This document shows, piece after piece, positions 28,401-38,200 of a DNA stretch of 64,000 nt. How positions within the stretch are numbered: position 1 is the first letter of the stretch; each line of letters starts with the position of its first letter. Location: assembly GCA_905479995.1 (NCBI GenBank), contig CAJQON010000010.1, positions 1 to 64,000 of the forward strand. Direction: 5' to 3'. Both the position numbers and the translations under genes were made by a program. This stretch comes from an uncultured Flavobacteriales bacterium. GTDB lineage: Bacteria > Bacteroidota > Bacteroidia > Flavobacteriales_E > Vicingaceae. The notes below the pieces were generated by a model. It was given only the letters and a program-made list of their open reading frames with translations, ran no database searches and was not told the origin of the DNA.

Positions 28401-28794
28401 TACTCAAGCTTTTACAAATGCCACCCAGCAATTGGACTTGTCTGTAGCGGGGTTAAATCATGGAGGCGGATATGCCACTGCTTCTAGCGAATTTATTGCT
28501 CCTGTAACTGGAGTATATTCATTTCAGTCGAGCGTTACACTAAAAGATTTGACGACCTCTCCAGATTTGGATTTTGTGATGGAAATGCTAAAAAATAATG
28601 TAGTAGTAAAGTCTTCTACAGAAATCTTAACTTCAACGAGTATAATAACAATAACCATAAACTCCACATTGGAGTTAACCGCTGGAGATATAGTTAAATT
28701 ACAAGCTTACCATAATATTGCTGGAGGATATTCTGCTGCTGTTACATCAATAGAAGGTACTTGGTTTAGTGGCCATTTAGTTTATGCAAATTAG
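25450..28794 (+). CDS. Fibre-like surface protein with C1q-like C-terminal domain
   Basis: 1,114 residues with a signal peptide ending near LLGQ. Residues about 23-190 form a conserved N-terminal module (APDLVNYQAVARDLTGIPLE, then VPYALHANTA). It is followed by an Asp-rich, possibly calcium-binding segment (VDDNDDGVLQTGEIDISYY). A long stalk of Gly/Asn/Ser/Thr-rich repeats includes several VGIGT-type segments (GNVGIGIPTPGHKL, RVGIGTNSPSGKLEI), as in phage-tail-like fibres. The last 135 residues (FEAHPASATQAF, then APVTGVYSFQSSV) resemble a C1q/TNF-like jelly-roll that would form a trimeric tip. No T9SS sorting domain is recognisable. It is a tandem paralogue of the next gene. Confidence 0.8.
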   Translation: MKNTLTLFIALFLISYTLLGQAPDLVNYQAVARDLTGIPLENVSVSVQYDIRSGSSAGTIIYSESHATTTNQFGLFTAQIGGGSVLSGNFSTINWGTNLHYLQVTINGDVMPAAQLLSVPYALHANTATSGVPGANGHNNLADSVAEAPGANCVNGGYRINMGVDDNDDGVLQTGEIDISYYICNGLNGAVNNNDTSATNELQTLSISNDTVFLSNGGFAVLPTAIGDNDWQVTANDITSMPIGNVGIGIPTPGHKLSVGSSDTVIASFVGTDPNAAILSVYGVNSNAAVGAIFLNGSDSGVVLLDPSQNAFYLMNTTVNGNLGIVTDSTIVLNSTVIANESDLTYNLVDSIFTYSGSANPVVHVNQGMFITDSLYVIGNNFNQPNWVLANDGIGQAKWTDPSTLFSGGLWTQGTGDVYNTTDSIGIGVVNPIAPLHVAGGGLGNPIALFEKGGFLSANIHVNNTGSNGSGIVFQNGGTNTGSISSTTSNVLNLNAQVVEVGISPQTAKFNVAHSSSTSSPTMELHESTAGFSRIKHTNSVANKYWITEAGINANDANSGYSIGYENGSGTVLPFIVYGDSKVGVNNLAAPLASFHVMDTNATGGGVVSEGFDQAGLLVAARNNFSSPNRGAIISGDQIGKVIFPGYAGGAYGDGPQIRANATENYTSAANGSELVFQTIPNGSVSHVDALRLTNDGKAEIPVGLLIPTGAANNYVLTSDAVGNASWKTAVSTSLWSTNAGNVYPTTLADRVGIGTNSPSGKLEIFNTTEDSALVVNSSASKTSLTQLIVGTNSGTGSGDKYGARLTTNGLGGSNNYGGYFSVSGGAVSNAALGAFASGNLGNRMGLYATVGGAGTGTTYGIYGQNSSSTSGVVYGGYFQTLSNTGSVIYGVRSDVNSSSSSNQYGFYTSINTSSGGTKYGVYAYVDQGSTNWAAYFAKGDVYIADNLVIPTGAGAGKVLTSDASGTASWKTGHIAFEAHPASATQAFTNATQQLDLSVAGLNHGGGYATASSEFIAPVTGVYSFQSSVTLKDLTTSPDLDFVMEMLKNNVVVKSSTEILTSTSIITITINSTLELTAGDIVKLQAYHNIAGGYSAAVTSIEGTWFSGHLVYAN

Positions 28795-28859
28795 TAAAGT
28801 TTTGCACCCACAAACATCCGTATAACTACTGAAAATAGGGGGTTGGTGCAAAAATATAC

Positions 28860-28891
28860 TTGCATATAAAGTTTAAAAAGAGTTATATTTG
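28860..28891 (+). promoter_or_regulatory. Promoter of the second fibre gene
   Basis: TTG (28860-28862), a 21-base spacer and TATATTTG (28884-28891) give a full match to TTG-N17-23-TAnnTTTG, 19 bases before the ATG at 28911. Confidence 0.65.
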
Positions 28892-28910
28892 ATTTATAAA
28901 TTCCTATCGT

Positions 28911-31532
28911 ATGCAAAGTTTTATAAAATATTTAGTTGTTTTAATGGCCTTATTGTCAGTAAGTTATTCGGTTCATGGACAAGCACCAAATCTTGTTAAC
29001 TATCAGGCTGTAGCTCGAGATCTAACAGGAATCCCCTTAGAAAATACTTCAGTTGCAATACAATATGATATTAGATCGGGAAGTGCTGTAGGAACTATTG
29101 TTTATAGTGAAACACATACTACCACAACAAACCAGTTTGGTTTATTTAGTGCGCAAATTGGTGGAGGGTCGGTATTGTCTGGTAATTTTTCTACAATAAA
29201 CTGGGGAACCAATTTACATTATCTACAAGTGACAATAAATGGAGACGTTATGCCTTCAACACAATTGCTTTCTGTACCCTATGCGTTGCATGCAACTACC
29301 GCAGCAAGTGGAGTTCCTGGTGTAGATGGGCACTCAACTTTGGCTAACTCTACAGCAGATAGTACAACTTGCCCTAATAGAGGTTATTTAATTGATATGG
29401 GAGTTGATGACAATGATGATGGGACACTACAGGCTGGAGAAATTGACATAAGCTATTACATTTGTAATGGATTAGATGGGACAGCTAACACAAATGATAC
29501 AAGCGCAACTAATGAAATTCAAACGCTTTCTAGCTCAGGAGGTTTAATTTCACTTTCGAATGGAGGAGGATCGGTAATAGACTCTGTAAATGATGCAGAT
29601 GCTGATCCTAACAATGAACGAATTACAGCTTTTGCATTAAACACAGCCAGTGATAGTTTGATAATAACTGAATCAGCTGTAAGACATTCTTTTCCTTTAT
29701 CAAAATTAAGCGATGGAGATTGGACTAAAGGAGCTGTTGGAAATGATATTTATAATTTAACTGATAGCGTTGGAATAGGAACCAACAATCCAAAATCACC
29801 ATTACAGCTTGGAGATAAAATGCATTGGTTTCATTATATTGCAGCTCCTATGGATTATGGTGTAAGCACATATAATGTAATTGATGATGGAGCAACATTA
29901 AGAACTACTCAATCGGGAACTTCGGGATTATTATTTATGGGGGAAGATTCTGGAACCCCGCATTTCGGAGTAAATTTATTCCCTACACTACCCGCTGGAA
30001 CTGATATCCTTGCTCTATCTCCTAGACTAAAAATAAATTTAGGAGATAAAGGGCTGGCAATTAATGCTGATAATGCCGATGCAGGGTTAGAAATTGCCCC
30101 AATTGATTCAGCGGCTATTTTAATTGAAGTGCCAGATGATTTTAGTCAAGCTACGGTATTATTTTCGGGTCAAAATGGGAATCATTTGGGGATTAGACCT
30201 ACAACTACTTTCCCTGCAGGAAGTTTTAATTTAACTCTTCCAGATCGATTGCCAAGTAGCAATGGAAGTAGCTTGGTGTCGGATTTGTCGGGAAACCTAA
30301 ATTGGGCTATACCTACAGGAGGTCAATGGGTTACGAATGGACTAAATATTTACAATTCCAATACTGGTAATGTTGGAGTTGGTGTAATTTCTCCAACACA
30401 GAAATTTGAAGTAGAAGACAATTCTTCTGGGTTTGCAGCATTGATTAAGCAAGTCTCTGCTACAGGAAATGGATTAAGTGTTTATTCAAATACTTCTTCT
30501 AGTGCTCAAACAATTTTTCAGGCAACAGGCAATAGTGGAGGTGTTTACATTAAAGGAAACGGAGATGTAGGAATTGGAACATCTTCGCCATTAGTTGGAC
30601 TTAACATGGCAGGAAGTGAGTCACTAACAACGCTTAACTCGAATGGAGGGTCTCCAAAAACAACATTTAGAATACATAACAGTAGCCAAACCAACCACAA
30701 TTTTTCAAGTCTATCATTTACTACGCTTTTATCTAATAATGGAAACACAGAAATGGGAAAAATTGCAGTGGAGAATGTTAACCATACACTCGGTTCTCAA
30801 CAAGGAGATATGGTGTTTTTAACTAGAAACTCATCAAACCTTAACGAGGCGATGAGAATTGATGGCAATGGTCATGTGGGGATAGGGATAGCTACTCCAG
30901 ATTTGAAAATACACGTAGACATTTTAAATGCTATTGAAGTTCCTACTACTGGTAATGTTGCTCGTGGTTCTCAACGATTTTCTGCTGATGATTCTCCTTT
31001 GGTGATGGATATGGGTGTTGCAGATGACACCTATTTTGGCGGTTGGATTCAATCACATATGGGATCAAATATGAGTGTACAATATCCCTTGTTGCTTAAC
31101 CCAAACGGTGGAAATGTTGGAATTGGAACAACAGCACCTTCTGCAATGTTGTCGGTAAATGGAGCAGCCAACAAACCAGGAGGTGGAGCTTGGACAGTAT
31201 TTAGTGATGCAAGATCTAAAGAGAATGTTACGAATTACCAGAGTGGGTTAAAAGAATTATTAAAAATGCGTCCAGTAAGCTTTAACTATAAAAGTGAATT
31301 TGGTTGGGGAGATAAGACTTATGTAGGTTTAATTGCACAGGAAGTGGAAAAAATAGTACCAACTATGGTTCAGAAAAAGGAAGTAAATGGGATATCAGAT
31401 TTTAGAGAAGTTGATCCTAATGAGATTACTTACATGCTAATTAATGCAGTTAAAGAGCAACAACAATTGATTGATGTGTTAAAAGAGAATCAACTAAAAT
31501 TAGAAGAAGAAATAAAGGCGTTAAAGAAATAA
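28911..31532 (+). CDS. Fibre-like surface protein with S74 endosialidase-chaperone C-terminus
   Basis: 873 residues with a signal peptide ending near VHGQ. Its first 190 residues are nearly the same as those of the preceding gene (APNLVNYQAVARDLTGIPLE, then VDDNDDGTLQAGEIDISYY). A stalk with VGIGTxxP-type repeats follows. The last 115 residues match the Peptidase_S74 intramolecular chaperone of endosialidase tail spikes (TVFSDARSKENVTNYQSGL, YVGLIAQEVEKIVPTMV, ITYMLINAVKEQQQLI), ending in a coiled coil. In phage proteins this domain drives trimerisation and then cleaves itself off near the Ser-Asp motif. The protein is probably a trimeric surface fibre; the export route is not evident. Confidence 0.85.
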   Translation: MQSFIKYLVVLMALLSVSYSVHGQAPNLVNYQAVARDLTGIPLENTSVAIQYDIRSGSAVGTIVYSETHTTTTNQFGLFSAQIGGGSVLSGNFSTINWGTNLHYLQVTINGDVMPSTQLLSVPYALHATTAASGVPGVDGHSTLANSTADSTTCPNRGYLIDMGVDDNDDGTLQAGEIDISYYICNGLDGTANTNDTSATNEIQTLSSSGGLISLSNGGGSVIDSVNDADADPNNERITAFALNTASDSLIITESAVRHSFPLSKLSDGDWTKGAVGNDIYNLTDSVGIGTNNPKSPLQLGDKMHWFHYIAAPMDYGVSTYNVIDDGATLRTTQSGTSGLLFMGEDSGTPHFGVNLFPTLPAGTDILALSPRLKINLGDKGLAINADNADAGLEIAPIDSAAILIEVPDDFSQATVLFSGQNGNHLGIRPTTTFPAGSFNLTLPDRLPSSNGSSLVSDLSGNLNWAIPTGGQWVTNGLNIYNSNTGNVGVGVISPTQKFEVEDNSSGFAALIKQVSATGNGLSVYSNTSSSAQTIFQATGNSGGVYIKGNGDVGIGTSSPLVGLNMAGSESLTTLNSNGGSPKTTFRIHNSSQTNHNFSSLSFTTLLSNNGNTEMGKIAVENVNHTLGSQQGDMVFLTRNSSNLNEAMRIDGNGHVGIGIATPDLKIHVDILNAIEVPTTGNVARGSQRFSADDSPLVMDMGVADDTYFGGWIQSHMGSNMSVQYPLLLNPNGGNVGIGTTAPSAMLSVNGAANKPGGGAWTVFSDARSKENVTNYQSGLKELLKMRPVSFNYKSEFGWGDKTYVGLIAQEVEKIVPTMVQKKEVNGISDFREVDPNEITYMLINAVKEQQQLIDVLKENQLKLEEEIKALKK

Positions 31533-31547
31533 GCAAAACGTATTCTT

Positions 31548-32051
31548 ATGAAAAAAATGAACTACATATCTTTAGTCTTACTGTTTTTAATAAGCAGCTT
31601 TAGCATTGCTCAGGTTAGCATTTCGCGTCAAGTAATTGGTAGCACGGGAACTTTTTATATAGGTTCAAGTACTTCTATATCTTCAACTGTTGGAGAACCT
31701 GTAATTCTTACTTTCTTCTCACCTAATAGTATTATTACACAAGGATTTCAGCAACCCGAAACGCTTATAGAGGTTGATACAGCATTGACCTTTTACAAAG
31801 GAATTACGCCTAATGGTGATGGTAAAAATGATTCGTGGATTATTGATGACATTGAGTTTTTCCCAAATAATTCTGTAAAAATATTTAACCGATGGGGGGA
31901 AATACTATGGAAACGAGAAAGTTATGACAACAATGAAGTTGTTTGGGCAGGAGAACATGACAATGGAGAAAATTTGCTTACAGGAACTTATTTTTATGTG
32001 GTAATAGTAGAAGGAAAATCTTATAAAGGCTGGGTTGAATTAACAAGATAA
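31548..32051 (+). CDS. Small secreted protein with T9SS type B sorting domain
   Basis: 167 residues with a signal peptide (MKKMNYISLVLLFLISSFSIAQ). A short domain (30-85) shows the pattern ISSTVGEPVILTF, then TQGFQQPE, often seen in Bacteroidota proteins that end in this sorting signal. A CHU_C type B domain makes up the rest (FYKGITPNGDGKNDSW, IFNRWGEILW, GTYFYVVIVEG). The protein is almost only sorting domain. It lies 9 bases before a PorP/SprF gene, and SprF-like proteins are needed for export of particular type B cargo, so it is a probable client of that neighbour. Confidence 0.88.
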   Translation: MKKMNYISLVLLFLISSFSIAQVSISRQVIGSTGTFYIGSSTSISSTVGEPVILTFFSPNSIITQGFQQPETLIEVDTALTFYKGITPNGDGKNDSWIIDDIEFFPNNSVKIFNRWGEILWKRESYDNNEVVWAGEHDNGENLLTGTYFYVVIVEGKSYKGWVELTR

Positions 32052-32060
32052 GTAAGAAAA

Positions 32061-32978
32061 ATGAAAAAGTGTACCTTAATATTTTTGCTGTTTTTGTTGT
32101 CCTCGGTTGGATTTGGACAACAAGACCCGCAATACAGTTTATACATGTTTAATCCTCTTGGCGTTAATCCTGGTTATGCTGGAAGTAGAGAAGTGTTAAG
32201 TGCAATTCTCATTCATAGAAGCCAGTGGATTGGATTGGATGGTGCACCAGAAACTCAAGTATTATCTTTAAACAGCCCATTAAAAAATAAAAAAATGGGA
32301 GTTGGCCTCCAAATTGTAAATGACAAAATAGGGCCTAGAACTTCACAACACTTATCGGGATCTTATGCTTATCGTATAAAATTAGGCGGAGGTAAATTAG
32401 CCTTTGGATTAAGAGCTGGAATTATTAACCACAATTTCAATTGGGGAGATATAACCTATAAAGATCAAGAAGATGCTATTCCAACAACAGGTGCCGAAAA
32501 TGTTATGGTTCCTACTTTTGATTTTGGAATATATTACAACACAAAAACTTTTTATGCTGGGGTAGCAATAGATCATTTAAATGAAGCTAAGTACAACCTT
32601 ATTAACTCAGACACTACTTTTTCTGATGCTGCTCAAAATGCGAGTTTTACAGGAACTATTGGAAAGGCATTTGTTTTAAACGAAAATTTTGTATTAAAAA
32701 GTTCACTGTTGATGCGAGCAGCAAATACGGGCGGGAATATTGATTTAAATGGAAGTGTTTTAATAAAAAATAAAGTGTTATTTGGCGTAACCTTGCGTTC
32801 ATCTCAAGTAATAGTGTTAATGACAGAGTTTAACCTAACTAAAAATTTGCGTTTAGGCGTAGGATATGATTTTGATGGTTCTGATGTTGCTTCGTCAACA
32901 TCTGGATCATTTGAAGTATTTTTGGGTTACGATGTGGGGCTGTTTAAATCAAAAATTGTTTCACCGAGGTATTTTTAA
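32061..32978 (+). CDS. PorP/SprF-family type IX secretion membrane protein
   Basis: 305 residues with a signal peptide ending VGFGQ. The family signature directly follows: QQDPQYSLYMFNPLGVNPGYAGSRE, then RSQWIGLDGAPETQVLS. The remainder is an outer-membrane barrel. PorP/SprF proteins associate with the T9SS and assist secretion or anchoring of specific cargo. The gene is flanked by a type B cargo gene (9 bases upstream) and a PorE-like gene (1 base downstream), an arrangement typical of T9SS accessory operons. Confidence 0.93.
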   Translation: MKKCTLIFLLFLLSSVGFGQQDPQYSLYMFNPLGVNPGYAGSREVLSAILIHRSQWIGLDGAPETQVLSLNSPLKNKKMGVGLQIVNDKIGPRTSQHLSGSYAYRIKLGGGKLAFGLRAGIINHNFNWGDITYKDQEDAIPTTGAENVMVPTFDFGIYYNTKTFYAGVAIDHLNEAKYNLINSDTTFSDAAQNASFTGTIGKAFVLNENFVLKSSLLMRAANTGGNIDLNGSVLIKNKVLFGVTLRSSQVIVLMTEFNLTKNLRLGVGYDFDGSDVASSTSGSFEVFLGYDVGLFKSKIVSPRYF

Positions 32979-32979
32979 A

Positions 32980-35283
32980 ATGGTAAAGGATAATTTAATA
33001 AAGTTGATGGTAGTATCATTCCTGTTTATGGGAATAACTACAAATTCTTTGGCTCAACTTTCTAAAGCTAATAAATACTATGCAAAAGGATTTTATGCCA
33101 ATGCCATTACCTATTACCAAAAAAAGCTCAAAAAAGACCCAAATAATGCAATCGCCAATCAAAAAATTGCCGACTCTTACCGCAAGTTAAAAGATTATCC
33201 TAACGCAGAACTTTTTTATGAAAAAGCGTTAGCTATGAATCCGGAAGAAAACGCGAACTATTTATATTATGGTCAGGCCTTAAAAAACAACAATAAAATT
33301 AACGAGGCTCGAATGCAATTTGATCAATACGTTGCTAAAAATCCTGAAAGCTTTATTGGTCGTTTAATGGTACAATCTTGTGGAGATATTATTGAGTGGA
33401 GTTCTGAAGAAAAGGCATTTAAAGTTGCTATTGTAGAAAACATAAACTCTAAAAATGCGGATTTCTGTCCAATGGAATATGAAGATGGACTTATCTTTGT
33501 TTCGGAAAGAGGGTTGGATTTGGTTAACGAAAGCAACTTTGATATGTCTAACAAGCCTTATTTATCTATTTTTTTAGCGCAAAAGAGTAAACAGTATAAC
33601 AAGCCAAAGAAGTTTTCTAATAAACTAAACTCTTTTTATCATGATGGACCTGGAACTATTTCTGCTGACAAAAAGACAATTTATTTTACAAGAGTAGATA
33701 AAAAAGAACATGGAAAAACCTATGTGAATCGGCCTAAAATATACCAGGCCACATTAGATGGTAAAAAGTGGAAAAACATTACCCCTTTTAAATATAACAA
33801 CAATCAGTATTCAGTAGCTCACCCATGGATATCTGAAGATGGTACAAAATTGTTTTTTGCTTCAGATAAAGAAGGTGGTTATGGAGGTATGGATATTTAT
33901 GTTTGCCACAGAGAAGGGGAAGAGTGGGGAGAGCCTATTAACCTTGGAGAAGGGGTGAACACTTCAGAAACCGAAGCTTTTCCATACTTTAGGAGTGGAG
34001 TACTTTATTTTGCTTCAGAAGGGCACTCGGGATATGGAGGCTTAGATATTTTTTCGGTAAATGAACGCGATAAATGGACTAGCCCTAAAAACTTAAAAGC
34101 ACCGTTAAACTCTGCTAAAGATGATTTTGGAATATTTTACAAAGACGATGAGAATGGCTATTTTTCATCTAATAGAGATGGGGGTATTGGAAGTGATGAC
34201 ATTTACAGTTTTAATTGGCATCCTCTTATTCCACAAACAACTATAAGCGGATTGTTAGAATACGAAAAGCTTGCTGCTGCTGGTACCACCATAAATCTTT
34301 TAGATGAAAACGACAATATTCTTCGAACAATAACAACAGATTCAACGGGGAAGTTTGTTTTTAATAAATTGAATTTGGATCAAAACTACTTATTGGCAAT
34401 AGATGCAGAAGACGATAGCTTTTTAGACAATGCAAAACTTTTTTTAACCAACTCTAACGGAGAAAAAGTAATGTTAGCCAATAGAATTGCTAAGGGAAAA
34501 TATAAGTTTGAAGCGCTTCCATATGAATATTATGATGAGTTAGAATTATTAAAAGAAACAGATGAAAGTTTATTTACCGTTAAAGTGAACGGTCAAATTT
34601 ATGATAAGTTACCAGGAGATTATTCTGGAGAAATGGAGATTTGGCTAGTTAATGATAAAGGAAATATAATTAGGAAGGCTAAAGCAGACAAAAATGGTAA
34701 ATTTATATTTGACAAGTTATCACCAGATGAACAGTATTTATTTATGCTGTCTGAAGATGATGCTAATTTAAATATGATTATACTTGATGAAAACGGAAAC
34801 ACCCTTGAGTCGGCTACTCGTTTAAATGACAAGAAGTACAAATATAAAAGGTTGGATGCCGATGAGAATATGATTACCCTAATTAATGAAGTGGATGAAG
34901 TAATTAAGATTGCTGAAAATGAAAACTTTATTATTTCTAAAGTCCTTTATGCTTACCGTTCATCTGCAATTGGAGAGGAGGCAGCCAAAGAGTTAGACAA
35001 ATTGGTTTTAATTCTTAAAAAGAATAAAGATATTGGAATGGAATTAAGTTCCCATACCGATTCTAAAGGAAGTGATTCATATAACCTACAACTGTCTCAA
35101 AAAAGAGCCAACAAAGCAGTAGAATATGTTTTGGGACAAGGAGTAGATAAAAGAAAAATAATAGCAAAAGGATATGGAGAAACACGCCCTGTAGCTCCAA
35201 ATACTTTACCAAATGGGAAAGATAACCCAGAAGGGAGAGCTAAGAATAGAAGAACAGAATTTAAAGTTATAAAGTTAAACTAG
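32980..35283 (+). CDS. PorE-like OmpA-family protein (TPR, propeller, regulatory-like domains, OmpA_C)
   Basis: 767 residues from the ATG at 32980; upstream in-frame codons belong to the PorP gene in another frame and are not used. A signal peptide ends at SLAQ. TPR units cover about 25-120. A PD40/WD40-type propeller covers about 165-425 (KKTIYFTRVDKKEH, TKLFFASDKEGGYGGMDIYV, FPYFRSGVLYFAS). Carboxypeptidase-regulatory-like segments cover about 425-630. A C-terminal OmpA domain (about 650-767) carries the peptidoglycan-binding Asp and Arg of SSHTDSKGSDSYNLQLSQKR. This order matches T9SS PorE, which ties the secretion complex to peptidoglycan. Paralogues of this architecture are common, so orthology with PorE itself is not certain. 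Confidence 0.88.
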   Translation: MVKDNLIKLMVVSFLFMGITTNSLAQLSKANKYYAKGFYANAITYYQKKLKKDPNNAIANQKIADSYRKLKDYPNAELFYEKALAMNPEENANYLYYGQALKNNNKINEARMQFDQYVAKNPESFIGRLMVQSCGDIIEWSSEEKAFKVAIVENINSKNADFCPMEYEDGLIFVSERGLDLVNESNFDMSNKPYLSIFLAQKSKQYNKPKKFSNKLNSFYHDGPGTISADKKTIYFTRVDKKEHGKTYVNRPKIYQATLDGKKWKNITPFKYNNNQYSVAHPWISEDGTKLFFASDKEGGYGGMDIYVCHREGEEWGEPINLGEGVNTSETEAFPYFRSGVLYFASEGHSGYGGLDIFSVNERDKWTSPKNLKAPLNSAKDDFGIFYKDDENGYFSSNRDGGIGSDDIYSFNWHPLIPQTTISGLLEYEKLAAAGTTINLLDENDNILRTITTDSTGKFVFNKLNLDQNYLLAIDAEDDSFLDNAKLFLTNSNGEKVMLANRIAKGKYKFEALPYEYYDELELLKETDESLFTVKVNGQIYDKLPGDYSGEMEIWLVNDKGNIIRKAKADKNGKFIFDKLSPDEQYLFMLSEDDANLNMIILDENGNTLESATRLNDKKYKYKRLDADENMITLINEVDEVIKIAENENFIISKVLYAYRSSAIGEEAAKELDKLVLILKKNKDIGMELSSHTDSKGSDSYNLQLSQKRANKAVEYVLGQGVDKRKIIAKGYGETRPVAPNTLPNGKDNPEGRAKNRRTEFKVIKLN

Positions 35284-35287
35284 AAAA

Positions 35288-38200
35288 GTGAAGAAGGCCT
35301 TATTTGTGCTATCCGTAGCACTACTATCTAATTTTGTTGTTGCCCAACAAAGTAATATAAAGTTCAGACATTTAACCATTAAAGATGGGTTGTCTCAAAG
35401 TGGAGTTAGCTCTATTGTACAAGACTCTAAAGGGCTTATTTGGTTTGGAACACAAGATGGATTAAATGCGTTTAACGGGTTTAATTTCGAAATTTTTTCA
35501 CACGATTTATCCGATCCAAAATCTATTTCAAACAACCACATAAGAGCTATACACCAAGATAAAAATGGATTAATTTGGCTAGCTACAGAAAATGGATTAA
35601 ATGTTTTTAATAGAGCATCGTACAATTTTGAATCCATTATAAAATCAAAAAAGAAAGAAAACATATGGGCTTTAGCAGAAAGTGAAAAGTACATATGGGT
35701 AGGAACCGAAAGAAAGTTGCTTAAGGTAAACAAAAGTACATTTAAGGTTGATCGAATTGAACTTCAGGTAAGCACTTCTCTGCATAAACTTAAAGCCAGA
35801 AAGCTCCTTTTTATTAAGGATACTCCAAGCCTATTAATAGTTACGGAAGGAAATGGAATAATAAAGTATGACATTAAGAATAATAATACCGAACAGTTTT
35901 ATCAAGACAATAGTTTATTAAAAAGTGATATTGTTTGGGATGCTATTCAAGACAGTGAAGGTAAAATTTGGATTGCGACCAATAAAGGGATTAATTTTTA
36001 TGATCCAAAAAATGGGAAAGTCTCTTCAAAATTTGAGCTAGACCATAAAATTGGGAATCAAATTGTGAAATCGATTTATGAAGATAAATCGGGTATTATG
36101 TGGGTGGGTACAGACGAAAGTGGACTTTACCGAATAAATTCTTTTACCAATATTAATCACTATTTATACAGTGCTAATGTTTCTACAAGCATAAGTAGTA
36201 ACAGAATAAATGTAATTTATGAAGATAACACTGGAATAATATGGGTGGGAACACAATCTGGAGTAGATAAGTTTGATCGACAAAAACAATTTTTTAAGCA
36301 TTATCAGCATTGGCCAAATCAAACAAATACCATTAATAGTAATATGGTTTGGTCCATTTTTATGGAAAATGATGAATCTTCTACCTTATGGGTAGGAACT
36401 GATTTAGGTATAAATGTATTTGACAAACATACTGGTAAGGTCAGCCATATTACACCAAACTTCTCTCATGAACTAGAAAACAGGAACAAGAGTATTTATG
36501 CTATTTATAAAAATAGTAAAGGACAAATTTTGGTTGGTACAGATGGAGGTGCTTTTTATATTGATGGCGAAAAGCTAAAGCCATTAGGGGATCGTCAAAA
36601 TAAAGAAAATAGAAATAGAACCTATACCATATTAGAAGATGAAAAACAACGATTGTGGTTAGGAACCAAAGAAGGGGTAGTAATTGTTTCTCCAGATTGT
36701 CAAAGCTATCAGCAAATTAAAAGCTCAGACTCATTAGGCGGTTTAACAAGCGATGTTGTACGGGTAATAAAGCAAACTAAAAATGGGCAAATTTGGCTAG
36801 GAACAGATCTGGGTGGTCTTTGTAAAGTAATAGAAGAATCGGATGGAAATATTAAATTTAAGAGTTTTGTAAAAGATCAAGATAACCCAAACTCATTAAG
36901 CAATAATACTGTTTTATCAATTTATGAAGACAAGAAGGGAATACTTTGGATTGGAACTTTTGGAGGAGGATTAAATCGTTTTGATCCCAAAACGGAAAAC
37001 TTTACAGTTTTTACCGAAAAAGAAGGGTTATCTAACAATGTAATTTATGGTGTTTCAGGAGATAAAAATGGAAATCTATGGATGAGTACAAATAAGGGGA
37101 TTTCTCAATTTTTTATTGATAGAAATAAGTTTAGAATCTTTGAAGAAAGTGATGGACTACAAAGTAATGAGTTTAATACTGGGGCTTATTTTAAAAGTAA
37201 AACAGGACAACTTTTTTTTGGAGGAATAAATGGGTTTAATACATTTTTCCCTGAAGATATTCATATTAATAAATCAAAACCTAAGCCTTTAATTACCAAT
37301 TTCTATTTGTTTAATAAACCTGTAAAAATTGGGGAAAATGAGATCTTAAAGAAGCACATTTCCGAATTAGATGAGATTGTATTAAAACATAAACAGAATG
37401 TAATATCTTTTGAATTTGCATCCCTTCATTATTCATATCCTTTAAAAAACTTACACAAATACAAGCTAGAAAACTTTAATGAAGACTGGGTTGAAATTGG
37501 GAATAGTAGAATAGCAAACTATACTAACCTAGATCCAGGAGAATATATTTTTAAAGTTAAAGTAGCAAATAGTGATGGAATCTGGAGTGAAGAAACATCA
37601 GAAATTAGAGTAATTGTGGAACCACCATTTTGGAGGAGTTTGTTTTTTATTTTAATGGTATATGTATTAATTCCATTGTTTTTAATTTATGGTATTATAA
37701 AATATAGAATAAGTCAAGTAAAACGACAAAAGCAGTTACTAGAAGTACAAGTTAGAGAAAGAACACATGAGGTAATAAGGCAAAAAGAATTGTTGGAAGC
37801 AGAAAAGGAAAAAACAGAAAAACTGTTGTTAAATATTTTGCCTGCTGAAACGGCAGAAGAATTAAAAGCCAAAGGTAGGGCAACAGCTAGGCAATATAGA
37901 TTAACCTCAATAATGTTTACCGACTTTAAAAGCTTTACTCAAATAGCAGAATCTACAAAACCGGAAACCTTGGTTAAGGAGTTGGATAATTACTTTAAAA
38001 AGTTTGATGAAATTATTGAAAGGTATGACGTTGAAAAGATTAAAACGATTGGAGATGCTTATATGTGTGCAGGAGGAATTCCTATAAGAAATAATAGTAA
38101 TCCAATTGACATTGTTCTTGCTGGTTTGGAGATTCAGCGGTTTATGAAAGTTTACAATCAAGGAAAAATTGATCAAGGAGAAAAAGGGTGGGGCCTTAGA

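Noticed and set aside
28800-28853. Stem-loop TTTTGCACC / GGTGCAAAA between the fibre genes as a terminator
   Set aside because: The loop is long (36 bases) and no T-run follows on the plus strand; it may be a weak hairpin only.
32866-32979. Upstream extension of the PorE-like gene by 38 codons
   Set aside because: It overlaps the PorP coding sequence in another frame, and the ATG at 32980 begins a proper signal peptide.
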